From Paraburkholderia sp. BCC1884 (GTDB lineage: Bacteria > Pseudomonadota > Gammaproteobacteria > Burkholderiales > Burkholderiaceae): 64,000 nucleotides of DNA. A program made the position numbers and the translations under genes. Positions 1 through 10,177 of the stretch are shown piece after piece. Each line of letters begins with the position of its first letter. Within the stretch, counting starts at the first letter, position 1. Under the pieces are notes generated by a model. That model made no database searches. It was given only the letters and a program-made list of their open reading frames with translations, and was not told the DNA's origin. The stretch spans positions 59,528 to 123,527 of the forward strand of contig NZ_CAAJGL010000064.1 of the NCBI RefSeq assembly GCF_900996225.1, read 5' to 3'.

Positions 1-584
1 TGCATTGGGACGCGAAAACGCTGACCGGTCATCCGTTTTATTACTTCGCATACGGCGCGGCCGTGTCGGAAGTCGTGATCGATACGCTGACCGGCGAATG
101 GAAACTGGTGCGCGCGGATGTGCTTCACGATGCCGGCCAGTCGATCAATCCGGCGATCGACATCGGCCAGGTGGAAGGCGGTTTCATTCAAGGCATGGGC
201 TGGCTCACCACCGAAGAACTCTGGTGGAACCGCGACGGCCGTCTGATGACGCATGCACCGTCCACGTACAAGATTCCTGCGGTCAGCGACACGCCCGCGG
301 CTTTCCATGTGCAGCTCTTTCAGAACCAGAACGCCGAGCCGACCGTGTTCCGTTCGAAGGCCGTCGGCGAGCCGCCTTTGCTGCTGCCGTTCTCGGTGTT
401 TCTCGCGATTCGCGACGCCGTCGCCGCCGCGGTGCCGGGCGCGCAACATGCTCCGGCATTGCGCGCGCCGGCCACACCGGAAGCCATTCTCGACGCGCTA
501 GATGCGTTGCAGGCGCCAGGCACGCCACCGCCCGGCGCGACTGCACCCGAAACGGAACCCGCAACCATCGACACGACAGCGTAA
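1..584 (+). CDS. xdhB: Xanthine dehydrogenase, molybdopterin-binding subunit (C-terminal part)
   Basis: The gene enters from the left edge; complete codons start at base 3 and 193 residues are visible before TAA. The part seen is the C-terminal half of the large molybdenum-cofactor domain of the xanthine oxidase family. It includes the segments HDAGQSINPAIDIGQVEGG and QGMGWLTTEEL, and the KAVGEPPLLL motif whose Glu-Pro-Pro region lines the active site. The enzyme oxidises hypoxanthine to xanthine and then urate. xdhC follows 109 nt downstream and two purine deaminases follow that, so the block is a purine catabolism locus. The last 40 residues are Ala/Pro-rich and look like a disordered tail. 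Confidence 0.93.
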   Translation, partial: HWDAKTLTGHPFYYFAYGAAVSEVVIDTLTGEWKLVRADVLHDAGQSINPAIDIGQVEGGFIQGMGWLTTEELWWNRDGRLMTHAPSTYKIPAVSDTPAAFHVQLFQNQNAEPTVFRSKAVGEPPLLLPFSVFLAIRDAVAAAVPGAQHAPALRAPATPEAILDALDALQAPGTPPPGATAPETEPATIDTTA

Positions 585-693
585 ACATCGACCGAACGAC
601 AATGCCCGACGGCGCGCGGCGACACGAACGCCTCGCGCCCTACACAACCGGCCGCACGGACACCCCGCGCGGCCTCGCATGGAGAATCGCCGG

Positions 694-1710
694 ATGCAAG
701 CCTGGCTACCTGACCTGCAACATCTGCTCGCGCACGGCGACGCCGCCGTGCTGGTGACGGTCGCGCGCGTCGAAGGTTCGGCGCCCCGCGAAGCCGGCAC
801 CAAGATGATCGTCACGCGCGATTCAGCGAAGCATACGATCGGCGGCGGCCACCTCGAATGGAAAGCCATCGAGACCGCGCGCCAGGTGCTGCGCGACGGC
901 ATGCGCTCGCCGCATATGCGCCGGCTGGAGCGTTTCGCGCTCGGCCCGAGTCTCGGCCAATGCTGCGGCGGCGCCGTGATTCTCGCCTTCGAGCGCCTCG
1001 ACATCGGCGACCTCGGCTGGATCACATCGCTGGCAAAACGCGTGGCCGCAGGCCAATCGACGGTGCGTAGCGTATCATTCGGCCCCGCACCGGATGCGGT
1101 GATGCTGTCCGACCCCGAGCCGGGTGTCGACGCCGCCGACTGCCTGCTGTGGGACGGCGCCGGCTTCGACGACAGCGGCGCGCTACTCACCGAAACCGTC
1201 GCGCCAGGCGACTTCCCAGTCGTGCTGTTCGGTGCCGGTCACGTGGGCGCCGCGCTGGTTCGCGTACTGGCCACGCTGCCCTGCACGGTCCGCTGGGTGG
1301 ACGAGCGCGACGCGCAGTTTCCTCCCGCGCAATCGCTGCACGCGGCGAACGTGAAAATCGATCCGAACGACGCCCCCGACGAAGCCATCGACCAGGCTCT
1401 GCCGAACACGTACTTCATCGTGATGACGCATAACCACGCGCTCGATCTCGAGTTGGCCGAGCGCATTTTACGGCGTGGCGATTTCGCGTTCTTCGGCATG
1501 ATCGGCTCGCACAGCAAGCGCAAACAGTTCGAACACCGGCTGGCCGCACGCGGGCTCGATCCGGCGCTGATCGGGCGAATGAAGTGCCCGCTCGGCGTGG
1601 ATGGGATCGTCGACAAGTCGCCGGAGATCATCGCGATCTCGGCGGCCGCGCAGGTCTTGCAGGCCGTCGAGGCGAATGCGGGCGCGCATCACGCGCCGCA
1701 TACGGTGTGA
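694..1710 (+). CDS. xdhC: Xanthine dehydrogenase accessory protein XdhC
   Basis: A 338-aa protein of the XdhC/CoxI family, which sulfurates and inserts the molybdenum cofactor into xanthine dehydrogenase. The N-terminal half carries the family segments PREAGTKM and GGGHLEWKAI and a conserved double cysteine (LGQCCGG). The C-terminal half is a Rossmann-like domain starting at VVLFGAGHVG. The open frame extends far upstream, but the family N-terminus fits ATG at 694; ATG at 679 is also possible. It follows xdhB on the same strand, as in other proteobacteria. Confidence 0.92.
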   Translation: MQAWLPDLQHLLAHGDAAVLVTVARVEGSAPREAGTKMIVTRDSAKHTIGGGHLEWKAIETARQVLRDGMRSPHMRRLERFALGPSLGQCCGGAVILAFERLDIGDLGWITSLAKRVAAGQSTVRSVSFGPAPDAVMLSDPEPGVDAADCLLWDGAGFDDSGALLTETVAPGDFPVVLFGAGHVGAALVRVLATLPCTVRWVDERDAQFPPAQSLHAANVKIDPNDAPDEAIDQALPNTYFIVMTHNHALDLELAERILRRGDFAFFGMIGSHSKRKQFEHRLAARGLDPALIGRMKCPLGVDGIVDKSPEIIAISAAAQVLQAVEANAGAHHAPHTV

Positions 1711-1797
1711 CGCTGTAACCGTGTGACACGACGGCGCTTTGTCCTGACAGCCATCAGCCAACGCATCCGGCGTGAGCCGACTCCAACGAAAACTTGA

Positions 1798-2856
<1,059 letters not shown>

Positions 2857-2961
2857 CGGGCCGATAGATAGCAGCCGGCGGCGTAGGCTCGTTCGAAAGA
2901 GCCGAGCAAAAAACCCGTCGTCCGCGCTGTTCAGCTTCCCACAATCGGAGACGGTTTTTCC

Positions 2962-4326
2962 ATGACTCATTCGGCCAACCCGGCTAAACCAGGCCAAACG
3001 GCGTTTCGCGCGCAACTGCTGACTTTCAACGGCGATCCCGCGCAATCGCCCCATGCGGCAGTCTTCAACGAAGACGGCCTGCTGATCGTCGAAGACGGCC
3101 ATGTCGTCGCGGCAGGCGCGTATGCCGCGCTCGCCTCGCAACTCGCGCCGGGCACGCAGGTGCAGGACATGCGCGACAAGCTGATCGTGCCGGGCTTCAT
3201 CGACACGCACATTCACTATCCGCAGACGGACATGATCGCCTCGCCGGCGCCGGGTCTGTTGCCGTGGCTCGAAACCTACACGTTCCCGACCGAGCGCCGC
3301 TTCGCCGATCCGGCCTATGCACGCGACACGGCGAGCTTCTTCGTCGAAGAACTGCTGGCCTGCGGCACGACCACCGCACTCGTGTATTGCACGGTCCACA
3401 AGGAATCGGCCGACGCGCTCTTCACCGAGAGCGAAGCGCGCAATCTGCGCATGGTGGCCGGCAAGGTGCTGATGGACCGGCACTGCCCCGAGTTCCTGCA
3501 GGACACCGCGCAATCGGGCTACGACGACAGCGCCGAGCTGATCGGCCGCTGGCACAATCGCGGCCGCCAGATGTACGCGCTTACGCCGCGCTTCGCGCCG
3601 ACTTCGACCGAAGCGCAACTCGAAGCATGCGGTGTGCTGGCAAAGCAGAATCCGGATATCTTCATCCAGAGCCACGTCGCGGAAAACACCGACGAAGTGA
3701 AATGGGTCGCCGATCTGTTCCCGGGTCATCGCAGCTACCTGGACATCTACGATCACTATGACCTGCTGCGCCGCCGCGCGGTGTACGGCCACTGCATCTA
3801 CCTCGACGAAGAAGACCGCAAGCGCATGGCGCAAACCGGCGCAGTCGCCTCGCACTGCCCGACCTCGAACCTGTTCCTCGGCAGCGGCCTGTTCGATTTC
3901 GACAAGGCCGACGAAGCCGGCATGCCGGTCGCACTTGCGACCGACGTCGGCGGCGGCACCTCGTTCTCGATGCTGCAGACCATGAACGAAGCGCACAAGG
4001 TCGCGCGCCTCACGGGTCATCATCTGACGGCCACGCGCATGTTCTATCTGGCAACCGCGGGCGCCGCGGCAGCACTCGATCTGGCGGACAAGGTCGGCAC
4101 CTTGAAGCCGAAGTCGGAAGCCGACTTCGTCGTGCTCGATCCGCAGGCGACGCCGTTGCTCGCGCGCCGCACGGCACGCACCGAGTCGCTGGAAGAACTG
4201 CTGTTCGCGTTCGCGCTGCTCGGCGACGATCGCGCGATCTACGAAACGTATGCGGCGGGCAAACGTGTTCACCGTCGTGACGACGTGCGGGTGCACGCAC
4301 CGCGTGTAGCGAAGATCGCGGCCTGA
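2962..4326 (+). CDS. guaD: Guanine deaminase
   Basis: A 454-aa cytosolic amidohydrolase that deaminates guanine to xanthine, the substrate of the upstream xanthine dehydrogenase. Visible metal and substrate motifs in order are FIDTHIHYPQTD (HxH), SHVAEN, YGHCIYLD, ASHCPTSNLFLGSG and ATDVGGGTSFSML (catalytic Asp). Length and motif order match GuaD. It sits 105 nt after the deaminase gene and ends at a strong terminator, so it is probably the last gene of the purine block. Confidence 0.94.
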   Translation: MTHSANPAKPGQTAFRAQLLTFNGDPAQSPHAAVFNEDGLLIVEDGHVVAAGAYAALASQLAPGTQVQDMRDKLIVPGFIDTHIHYPQTDMIASPAPGLLPWLETYTFPTERRFADPAYARDTASFFVEELLACGTTTALVYCTVHKESADALFTESEARNLRMVAGKVLMDRHCPEFLQDTAQSGYDDSAELIGRWHNRGRQMYALTPRFAPTSTEAQLEACGVLAKQNPDIFIQSHVAENTDEVKWVADLFPGHRSYLDIYDHYDLLRRRAVYGHCIYLDEEDRKRMAQTGAVASHCPTSNLFLGSGLFDFDKADEAGMPVALATDVGGGTSFSMLQTMNEAHKVARLTGHHLTATRMFYLATAGAAAALDLADKVGTLKPKSEADFVVLDPQATPLLARRTARTESLEELLFAFALLGDDRAIYETYAAGKRVHRRDDVRVHAPRVAKIAA

Positions 4327-4349
4327 TTCAGGCTAAGCGGCAGAACGAA

Positions 4350-4385
4350 AAACGGCGCTTCGATTCGAAGCGCCGTTTTTTATTT
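4350..4385. terminator. Bidirectional rho-independent terminator
   Basis: An inverted repeat around aacggcgcttcg/cgaagcgccgtt is flanked by an A run on the left and a T run on the right. It can end guaD (plus) and the flavin-enzyme gene (minus), which converge here. Confidence 0.85.
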
Positions 4386-4408
4386 GCCTTCCGTCACACG
4401 CAGACCGC

Positions 4409-5668
4409 TCAACGCTGTGTGCACACCTCATGCAACGCATTCAGGCGTCGCACCGGATCGGCAACATAAGGGTTCGTTTCATCCCACGCGTAACCCGCCA
4501 GCACCGCGCTGATCATGCGCCGAATCGACGGCGTCGGGTCCGGGTAGAAAATGATGTCCTGCAACTCACCCGTGTACCACCGCTCGACAAACGCCCGGAA
4601 CGTATCGATCCCCTTGCGCAGCGGCACGTCGTAGTCCGCGGACCAGTCGACCGTTGCGCCATCAAGCTGCCGGTTCAAGGTCTGCACCGCCAGATGCGCC
4701 GAGCGCAGCGCGATCGTCACACCGGACGAAAAAACCGGATCGAGAAACTCACCCGCATTGCCGAGTAGCGCGTAACCGGGACCATGCAAGTGCTCGACAT
4801 TCGCCGCATAGCCGCCGATGTGGCGCACCGGCATCAGAAACGGCGCCTCACCGATCAGGCGGTTGAAGGTCGGCTCCTGCTGGATCAGCGCACGCAGCGT
4901 CGCGTCGCGCTCCGCATCGGGCACATCGAGGAAACTCGCCTCGGCCACGCAGCCCACGGACGAGCGGCCGCCCGCCAGCGGAATCATCCAGAACCACACA
5001 TCCCGGCGCTCGGGATGGGTCGCCACGCAGATCTTGTTGCGATCCGTGGTACCGGTCGGAATGCCGTCCTGCACGTGCGTGAAGATCGCGGCGCGCGTCG
5101 GCATGCGCGTGGGCGCTTCGAGGTTCAGCAGGCGCGGCAGCACGCGCCCAAAGCCGCTCGCGTCGAATACGAAACGCGCTTCGATCTGATACGCGTGGTC
5201 CGCTTCGTCGACCACGTCGACGAGCGGCGCAACTCCCGTGTGAACCGCGCGCACCGTGTGGCCAAAGCGCACGTCGGCGCCCTGCTGCGCGGCGCAGCGA
5301 ATCAGGATGTCGTCGAACACCGCGCGCTCGACCTGGTAGGTGGTGCCCCAACCCGCCGAATGCTTGTCACGGAAATCGAACGCCGACGACTGGTCGCGAT
5401 GGATGAAATGCGCGCCGTTCTTGTACTGGAAACCGGCTTCGACGACGGCCTGCAGCATGCCGGCTTCTTCGAGGTAGGCCATGCTTTGCGGCAGCAGGCT
5501 CTCGCCGATCGAGAAGCGCGGAAAGTGCTGACGCTCCAGCACCAGCACCGAACGGCCTGCCTTGCGCAGCAACGCCGCCGCGACCGAACCTGCCGGGCCC
5601 GCACCGATGATCACGACGTCGACCGTCGCGCGCTTTGACGAATGTGTACTCAAGTTAGCCTCGATCAT
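4409..5668 (-). CDS. FAD-dependent oxidoreductase, candidate flavin-dependent halogenase of the aryl-polyene locus
   Basis: A 419-aa flavoprotein. The N-terminal FAD motif is VVIIGAGPAGS (residues 18-28), followed by the GESLLPQS segment. Residues 224-229 read WFWMIP and match the WxWxIP signature of flavin-dependent halogenases. Lys82 in FQYKNGAHF is placed like the catalytic lysine of those enzymes. Related sequences are often annotated simply as NAD(P)/FAD-dependent oxidoreductase or tryptophan halogenase. It lies at the end of an aryl-polyene cluster and is divergent from a methyltransferase gene, so it may halogenate or oxidise the aryl head group, as in xanthomonadin. Function is inference; the flavin fold is clear. 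The start at 5668 has no strong Shine-Dalgarno, and a TTG six codons in is an alternative. Confidence 0.8.
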   Translation of the reverse strand: MIEANLSTHSSKRATVDVVIIGAGPAGSVAAALLRKAGRSVLVLERQHFPRFSIGESLLPQSMAYLEEAGMLQAVVEAGFQYKNGAHFIHRDQSSAFDFRDKHSAGWGTTYQVERAVFDDILIRCAAQQGADVRFGHTVRAVHTGVAPLVDVVDEADHAYQIEARFVFDASGFGRVLPRLLNLEAPTRMPTRAAIFTHVQDGIPTGTTDRNKICVATHPERRDVWFWMIPLAGGRSSVGCVAEASFLDVPDAERDATLRALIQQEPTFNRLIGEAPFLMPVRHIGGYAANVEHLHGPGYALLGNAGEFLDPVFSSGVTIALRSAHLAVQTLNRQLDGATVDWSADYDVPLRKGIDTFRAFVERWYTGELQDIIFYPDPTPSIRRMISAVLAGYAWDETNPYVADPVRRLNALHEVCTQR

Positions 5669-5784
5669 GTGAATCGTTTGCTTGCCCGGAAAAGCTCAAT
5701 GCTGCATCCTTACTTATGGTTACAATTGCGCGTCGCCCATGTGCCTTGGAGACGGCAAAACAAAATTTCGCCGGGGAGTCCAGC

Positions 5785-6513
5785 GTGTCGCCATCCGAAA
5801 CATCCAGCGTACCGTTCGTACCGGAAACGGTCTTTGGTATCTGGTTCCTGCGCACCTACACGTGGGAACATCATGTCCTGCGCGTGGCGATCAATGACCT
5901 CAAACGCCTGATCGATCACCCGTTGCCCGAAGCACCCGTCATCGTCGACGTCGGCTGCGGTCAGGGCATTTCGTTTCGGCTGCTTGCTGAAGCATTCAAG
6001 CCGCGCCGTATCGTCGGCATCGATTTCCACCAGGACTCGCTCCGGCTCGCCGCACAGGCCGCCAATGCCTGCCGCGAGCAACTCGCCGATATCGAACTGC
6101 TGCACGGCGATTGTGCGAAGCTGCCCTTGCCCGACGCCAGTGCCGACATCGTGTTCTGTCACCAGACCTTCCACCATCTCGTCGAGCAAGACCTTGCGCT
6201 CGCGGAATTCCACCGCGTGCTCAGACCGGGCGGCGTGCTGCTATTCGCCGAATCCACCGAGGCTTACATCAGGTCGTGGGTAATCCGCCTGCTGTTCCGT
6301 CATCCGATGCAAGTGCAAAAGAGCGCCGAGGGCTACCTCGATATGATTCGCCACGGCGGCTTCCGCTTCGGCGAACGCAATGTCTCTCTCCCGTACCTCT
6401 GGTGGAGCCGCGCCAAAGACTTCGGCCTGCTCGAACGACTTGGCCTCTACACACCGAAACCCGGCAAACGTCGCGAGACGCTCGTCAATGTCGCGGCGGT
6501 GAAAGCCGACTAA
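5785..6513 (+). CDS. Class I SAM-dependent methyltransferase
   Basis: A 242-aa protein with a class I methyltransferase fold. It has motif I VDVGCGQG, an acidic strand-2 end (IVGIDF), HGDCAKLPLPDASADIVFC (post-motif II and IV) and LRPGGVLL (motif VI region). GTG at 5785 is preferred over the in-frame ATG at 5716 because it has a good Shine-Dalgarno (GGGGAG at 5773-5778) six bases upstream, whereas 5716 has none. Divergent from the flavin enzyme and convergent with the lipoprotein gene, it is the only plus-strand gene of the cluster. Aryl-polyene clusters often carry a methyltransferase that decorates the aryl ring; that role here is inference. Confidence 0.85.
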   Translation: MSPSETSSVPFVPETVFGIWFLRTYTWEHHVLRVAINDLKRLIDHPLPEAPVIVDVGCGQGISFRLLAEAFKPRRIVGIDFHQDSLRLAAQAANACREQLADIELLHGDCAKLPLPDASADIVFCHQTFHHLVEQDLALAEFHRVLRPGGVLLFAESTEAYIRSWVIRLLFRHPMQVQKSAEGYLDMIRHGGFRFGERNVSLPYLWWSRAKDFGLLERLGLYTPKPGKRRETLVNVAAVKAD

Positions 6514-6529
6514 GTCAGACCGGCTACGC

Positions 6530-6952
6530 TCAATTCGAGTCCAGCACCACGAGCTGACCGCTCACCGCAATCGCGGCGGCGCTCGGACTCACGCCGCAGG
6601 TGAACTCGCTCGACGAATTGGTTTGCGTGCTATGAAAGCGCGTCTGCACGCCGATCACCGCGTTCGCGTGGCGCGCGAGCGCTGCGGCGCGCAACTTGTC
6701 GACTGCTTCGCCCAAGGCTTCGTGGCAGGCTTCGTCCTGGCTGGCCACCTTGCGAGCGATCCGGACCGAGTACGAGACGTCGCCCAACTGAGTCTTGATG
6801 GCCGGGTGGTCCTGTTGACCGAAATACACCTGCACGCCGCCACTCGATTGACCACCGGCCGCCGCGAGCGGCAGCGACTTCACCTGCGTTGCACAGCCCA
6901 CCTGGGTCAGCACCACGGCAACCAACGCACCCACTACCCACGCTTTTTTCAT
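6530..6952 (-). CDS. Small lipoprotein of the aryl-polyene cluster
   Basis: A 140-aa predicted lipoprotein. A short charged start (MKKA) is followed by a hydrophobic stretch and the lipobox LTQVGC, with Cys20 as the lipidated residue. The mature part has no enzyme motif that I recognise. Similar short proteins in related loci are sometimes labelled excinuclease in databases, which nothing here supports. ATG at 6952 is preferred over GTG at 6961 because of the purine-rich stretch cgagag about eight bases upstream. It is the last gene of the long minus-strand run, 38 nt after a ketosynthase, and converges with the methyltransferase. Confidence 0.75.
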   Translation of the reverse strand: MKKAWVVGALVAVVLTQVGCATQVKSLPLAAAGGQSSGGVQVYFGQQDHPAIKTQLGDVSYSVRIARKVASQDEACHEALGEAVDKLRAAALARHANAVIGVQTRFHSTQTNSSSEFTCGVSPSAAAIAVSGQLVVLDSN

Positions 6953-6990
6953 TCTTATCACTCTCGTTTTTTAAAATTAAACGGACGACG

Positions 6991-8229
6991 TCAGCCGCCT
7001 CGCCACGCTTGGAACATCAGGCTCGCGCAACTGCCGCCGAAACCGTACGACACCGACATCGCCGTATCGATGCGCGCCTCGCGCGTCACGCGCACGAGCG
7101 GCATAGCGGCGACTTCCGGCTCCATCGCATCGATCTGCGGGGTGCCCGCGACGAAGCCGTCGCGCATCATCAACAGCGTGTAGATAGCCTCGTGCGCGCC
7201 GCATGCGCCCAGCGGATGCCCAGTCATGCCTTTGGTCGACGAGAACGCCGGCACGTCATGTCCGGCTGCCTCGAACACCTCGTTCAAGGCGCGCAATTCC
7301 TCGACATCGCCGAGCGGGGTCGACGGTGCGTGCGTGTTGATGTAGTCGGGTCGCTTGCCCGCTTCGCGTAACGCGCCGCGCATGGCTCGCGCAATGCCCG
7401 CCGCGCGCGGCGTGACCATGCCGCCGCTGTCGGTGCAGTCGCCGAATCCACTCAGTTCGGCGTAGATACGGGCGCCGCGCGCCAGCGCATGATCGAGCGA
7501 TTCGAGCACCAGCACACCGCCGCCCGACGCGATCACGAAACCGTCGCGCAGTCTGTCGTACGGCCGCGAGGCTCGTTCAGGTGTGTCGTTGAAGCCCCGC
7601 GACAATGCGCCCATCGCGTCGAACATCAGCGTCATGCTGTCGTGCAGCGACTCGCTGCCACCCGCCAGCACGACCTTCTGGCGACCCGTCTGGATCAGTT
7701 GCATCGCCTGCCCGATCGCCAGCGCCGAGGTCGTGCACGCCGACGACGGCGAGTAGCCGACGCCTTCGAGCCCGAACACCTGGGCAACGTTGGCCGACGC
7801 CGTGCTGCTCATCGCATGCGGCACGACGTAGGGCGGCACCTTGTCGACGCCGCGCACGTCGGCGATCTGCATGGCCGCGTCGTAGCTCGACATGTTGCCG
7901 ACGCCCGAGCCGATCACCGTGCCGGCGAGCGACGAGCGCAACATGGCTTCGTCGAGCCGCGCGTCCACGATCGCTTTACGCGCGGCATGACACGCAAAGC
8001 GCGCGGTATCGCCCATGAACCGTTCGAGCTTGCGCGCGAACGGTGGCTCCTGTGCGACCGAGGCGACGCCCGCGACTTGCGAGCCGAAACCCCGCTCGCG
8101 CCACGCGTCGATCCGCTCGATCCGCGAGCGGCCACTGCGCAAGGCGGCCGCGACTTCATCGAGCGTATTGCCGAGACACGACACGATGCCCATGCCGGTG
8201 ACGACCACGCGTTGCAGCGTACCGCTCAC
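6991..8229 (-). CDS. Beta-ketoacyl-ACP synthase, third complete KS of the cluster
   Basis: A 412-aa ketosynthase of the FabF/KAS II fold. The catalytic triad is present: Cys in SSACTTSALAIG, His in INTHAPSTPLGD and His in MTGHPLGACG. It starts with GTG at 8229, whose bases overlap the TGA of the preceding ketosynthase (GTGA), so translation is probably coupled. Aryl-polyene systems use one KS with a chain-length factor for elongation and a second KS for priming or alternative elongation. Which role this one has cannot be told from sequence. Confidence 0.9.
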   Translation of the reverse strand: MSGTLQRVVVTGMGIVSCLGNTLDEVAAALRSGRSRIERIDAWRERGFGSQVAGVASVAQEPPFARKLERFMGDTARFACHAARKAIVDARLDEAMLRSSLAGTVIGSGVGNMSSYDAAMQIADVRGVDKVPPYVVPHAMSSTASANVAQVFGLEGVGYSPSSACTTSALAIGQAMQLIQTGRQKVVLAGGSESLHDSMTLMFDAMGALSRGFNDTPERASRPYDRLRDGFVIASGGGVLVLESLDHALARGARIYAELSGFGDCTDSGGMVTPRAAGIARAMRGALREAGKRPDYINTHAPSTPLGDVEELRALNEVFEAAGHDVPAFSSTKGMTGHPLGACGAHEAIYTLLMMRDGFVAGTPQIDAMEPEVAAMPLVRVTREARIDTAMSVSYGFGGSCASLMFQAWRGG

Positions 8230-9452
8230 GGAACGCGCCTGAAAATCAGCGACGTATTGATGCCGCCGAACGCAAAGTTATTGCTCATCACGTGCTCGGC
8301 GTCGATCTCGCGACCTGCGCCGACGATGTAGTCGAGCGGCGCGCAAGCCGGGTCGACGTTGTCCAGATTCAGCGTCGGCGCGAACCAGTTGCGCTTCATC
8401 ATTTCGATGGTCCACCACGCTTCGAGCGCGCCGCATGCACCGAGCGTGTGACCGACGTAACTCTTGAGCGAGCTGATCGGCATGCGCGCGCCGAAGGTCT
8501 GCGCGGTTGCATGGCTTTCGGCGACATCGCCGCGATCCGTCGACGTGCCGTGTGCGTTCACATACTGAATCGCTTCGGGCCGCAGCTTTGCGTCGCGTAG
8601 CGCGAGCTGCATCGCGAGCGCCATGGTTTCGGCGGTCGGCTGGGTCATATGCGCGCCGTCCGAGTTGCAGCCGAAGCCGACGATCTCCGCGTGAATCCGC
8701 GCGCCGCGCGCCACCGCGTGTTCGTATTCTTCGAGCACCAGCGTGGCCGCGCCTTCGCCGACCACCAGGCCGTCGCGCGCGGCGTCGAACGGACGGGGCG
8801 TCAGATGCGGTTCGTCGTTGCGCGTGCTGGTGGCGTAGAGCGTGTCGAACACCGCCACGGCCGGGCCCGACAATTCTTCCGCGCCGCCTGCCAGCATCAG
8901 CGTCTGCTTGCCGCTCTGGATTGCCTCGAAGGCGTAGCCGATCGCCTGGCTGCCGGAGGCGCAGGCGCACGAGGTCGGAATGATCCGCCCTTTCAGGTCC
9001 CAGAAGAGGCTCACGTTGACGGCCGTGGTGTGCGGCATCATCTGCACGTAGCTGTTGGAGGTCACGTCGCTCATCGAGCCGGTTTCGAGCATGGTGCCGA
9101 ACGCGCGGATCGGCTGCACCGAGCCCGACGACGAACCATACGCGACGCCCATGCGGCCATCCGCGATGCTCGCGTCTTCCGCCAGCCCGGCGTCGGCGAG
9201 CGCGAGTTCGCTTGCACGCACCGAATACATCGACACGAGACCCATCGAGCGGGTCTTCTTGCGCGGGTAATGCGTCGGCGCCTTGAAGTCCGGCAGCGGA
9301 CACGCGAGCCGCGTGTGCAGCGACTCGAAGTAATCCCACTCGGGCATGCGCCGCACCGCGTTCACGCCGCGCCTCAGGCGCGTTTCGATGACGTCCCAGC
9401 TATCGCCCAATGCCGTGACCCCGCCCATGCCGGTAATGACGACGCGCTTCAT
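8226..9452 (-). CDS. Beta-ketoacyl-ACP synthase, second complete KS of the cluster
   Basis: A 408-aa ketosynthase. The N-terminus MKRVVITGMGGVTALG is typical of FabF-like enzymes. The triad is complete: Cys in TSCACASGSQ, His in NAHGTSTDRGD and His in KSYVGHTLGACG. The open frame continues upstream through the ketoreductase gene as a shadow, but the family N-terminus and a 1-nt overlap with the ketoreductase stop (TGATG) fix the start at 9452. By comparison with aryl-polyene systems it probably extends the polyene chain by condensing malonyl-ACP. Pairing with the chain-length factor at 22367-23098 is inference. Confidence 0.9.
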   Translation of the reverse strand: MKRVVITGMGGVTALGDSWDVIETRLRRGVNAVRRMPEWDYFESLHTRLACPLPDFKAPTHYPRKKTRSMGLVSMYSVRASELALADAGLAEDASIADGRMGVAYGSSSGSVQPIRAFGTMLETGSMSDVTSNSYVQMMPHTTAVNVSLFWDLKGRIIPTSCACASGSQAIGYAFEAIQSGKQTLMLAGGAEELSGPAVAVFDTLYATSTRNDEPHLTPRPFDAARDGLVVGEGAATLVLEEYEHAVARGARIHAEIVGFGCNSDGAHMTQPTAETMALAMQLALRDAKLRPEAIQYVNAHGTSTDRGDVAESHATAQTFGARMPISSLKSYVGHTLGACGALEAWWTIEMMKRNWFAPTLNLDNVDPACAPLDYIVGAGREIDAEHVMSNNFAFGGINTSLIFRRVP

Positions 9453-10177
9453 CAGATCATCCCGCCGTTGACGCCGATCACCTGGCGCGTGACATACGAA
9501 GCCGCATCCGACATCAGGAAGCCGACCACGGACGCCACCTCGGCAGGCTGGCCGACGCGGTTCATCGGCACCGTTTTCAAGGCGTGTTCGAGCGGCATCT
9601 CGTCGAGCATGCCGGTTTCGATCAGACCCGGCGCGACGCAGTTGACGGTGATGCTGCGCGAAGCCAGCTCGACCGCCAGCGCTTTGCTCGCGCCGATCAG
9701 CCCGGCCTTCGCCGCGCTGTAGTTGACCTGGCCGCGATTGCCCATCACGCCCGACACCGACGCGATCGTGACGATGCGGCCGCCCTTGCGAGCCCGCACC
9801 ATCGGCATGGTGAGCGGATGGACCACGTTGTAAAACGCGTCCAGACCGGTTTCGATCACGATGTCCCAGTCTTCCTCGGTCAGAGCCGGGAAAGCGGCGT
9901 CGCGGGTCACGCCCGCGCTGCACACGATGCCGTAATACGGACCGTGCGCGGCGACATCCGCTTCGAGCACTTCGCGGCACACGGCCCGCTCGCGTACGTC
10001 GAATTGCAACACGCGCGCCGTGCCGCCCTGGGCGGCGATGCCGGTCGCCACCGCTTCCGCTTCAGTACGTCCCGTGCGGCAATGCACGGAGACCGCGAAG
10101 CCGTCGGCGGCCAACTTGTACGCAATCGCGCGGCCAATGCCACGGCTTGCGCCGGTAACGAGAACACGCCGGCTCAT
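9452..10177 (-). CDS. 3-oxoacyl-ACP reductase (FabG-like) of the aryl-polyene cluster
   Basis: A 241-aa short-chain dehydrogenase. It has the NADPH motif TGASRGIGRA near the N-terminus, the CSAGVTRD segment (NAG equivalent) and the catalytic YSAAK with upstream Ser in IASVSG. It reduces the beta-keto group after each condensation in polyene assembly. The start at 10177 overlaps the dehydratase stop by four bases (ATGA); an upstream in-frame extension is a shadow. Length equals that of typical FabG. It lies between the dehydratase and a ketosynthase, so the full reductive set is contiguous. Confidence 0.93.
   Translation of the reverse strand: MSRRVLVTGASRGIGRAIAYKLAADGFAVSVHCRTGRTEAEAVATGIAAQGGTARVLQFDVRERAVCREVLEADVAAHGPYYGIVCSAGVTRDAAFPALTEEDWDIVIETGLDAFYNVVHPLTMPMVRARKGGRIVTIASVSGVMGNRGQVNYSAAKAGLIGASKALAVELASRSITVNCVAPGLIETGMLDEMPLEHALKTVPMNRVGQPAEVASVVGFLMSDAASYVTRQVIGVNGGMI

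Noticed and set aside
5678..5726. Candidate promoter pair between the flavin enzyme and methyltransferase genes
   Set aside because: TTGCTT and TACAAT are present but 37 bases apart, too far for a sigma-70 promoter.
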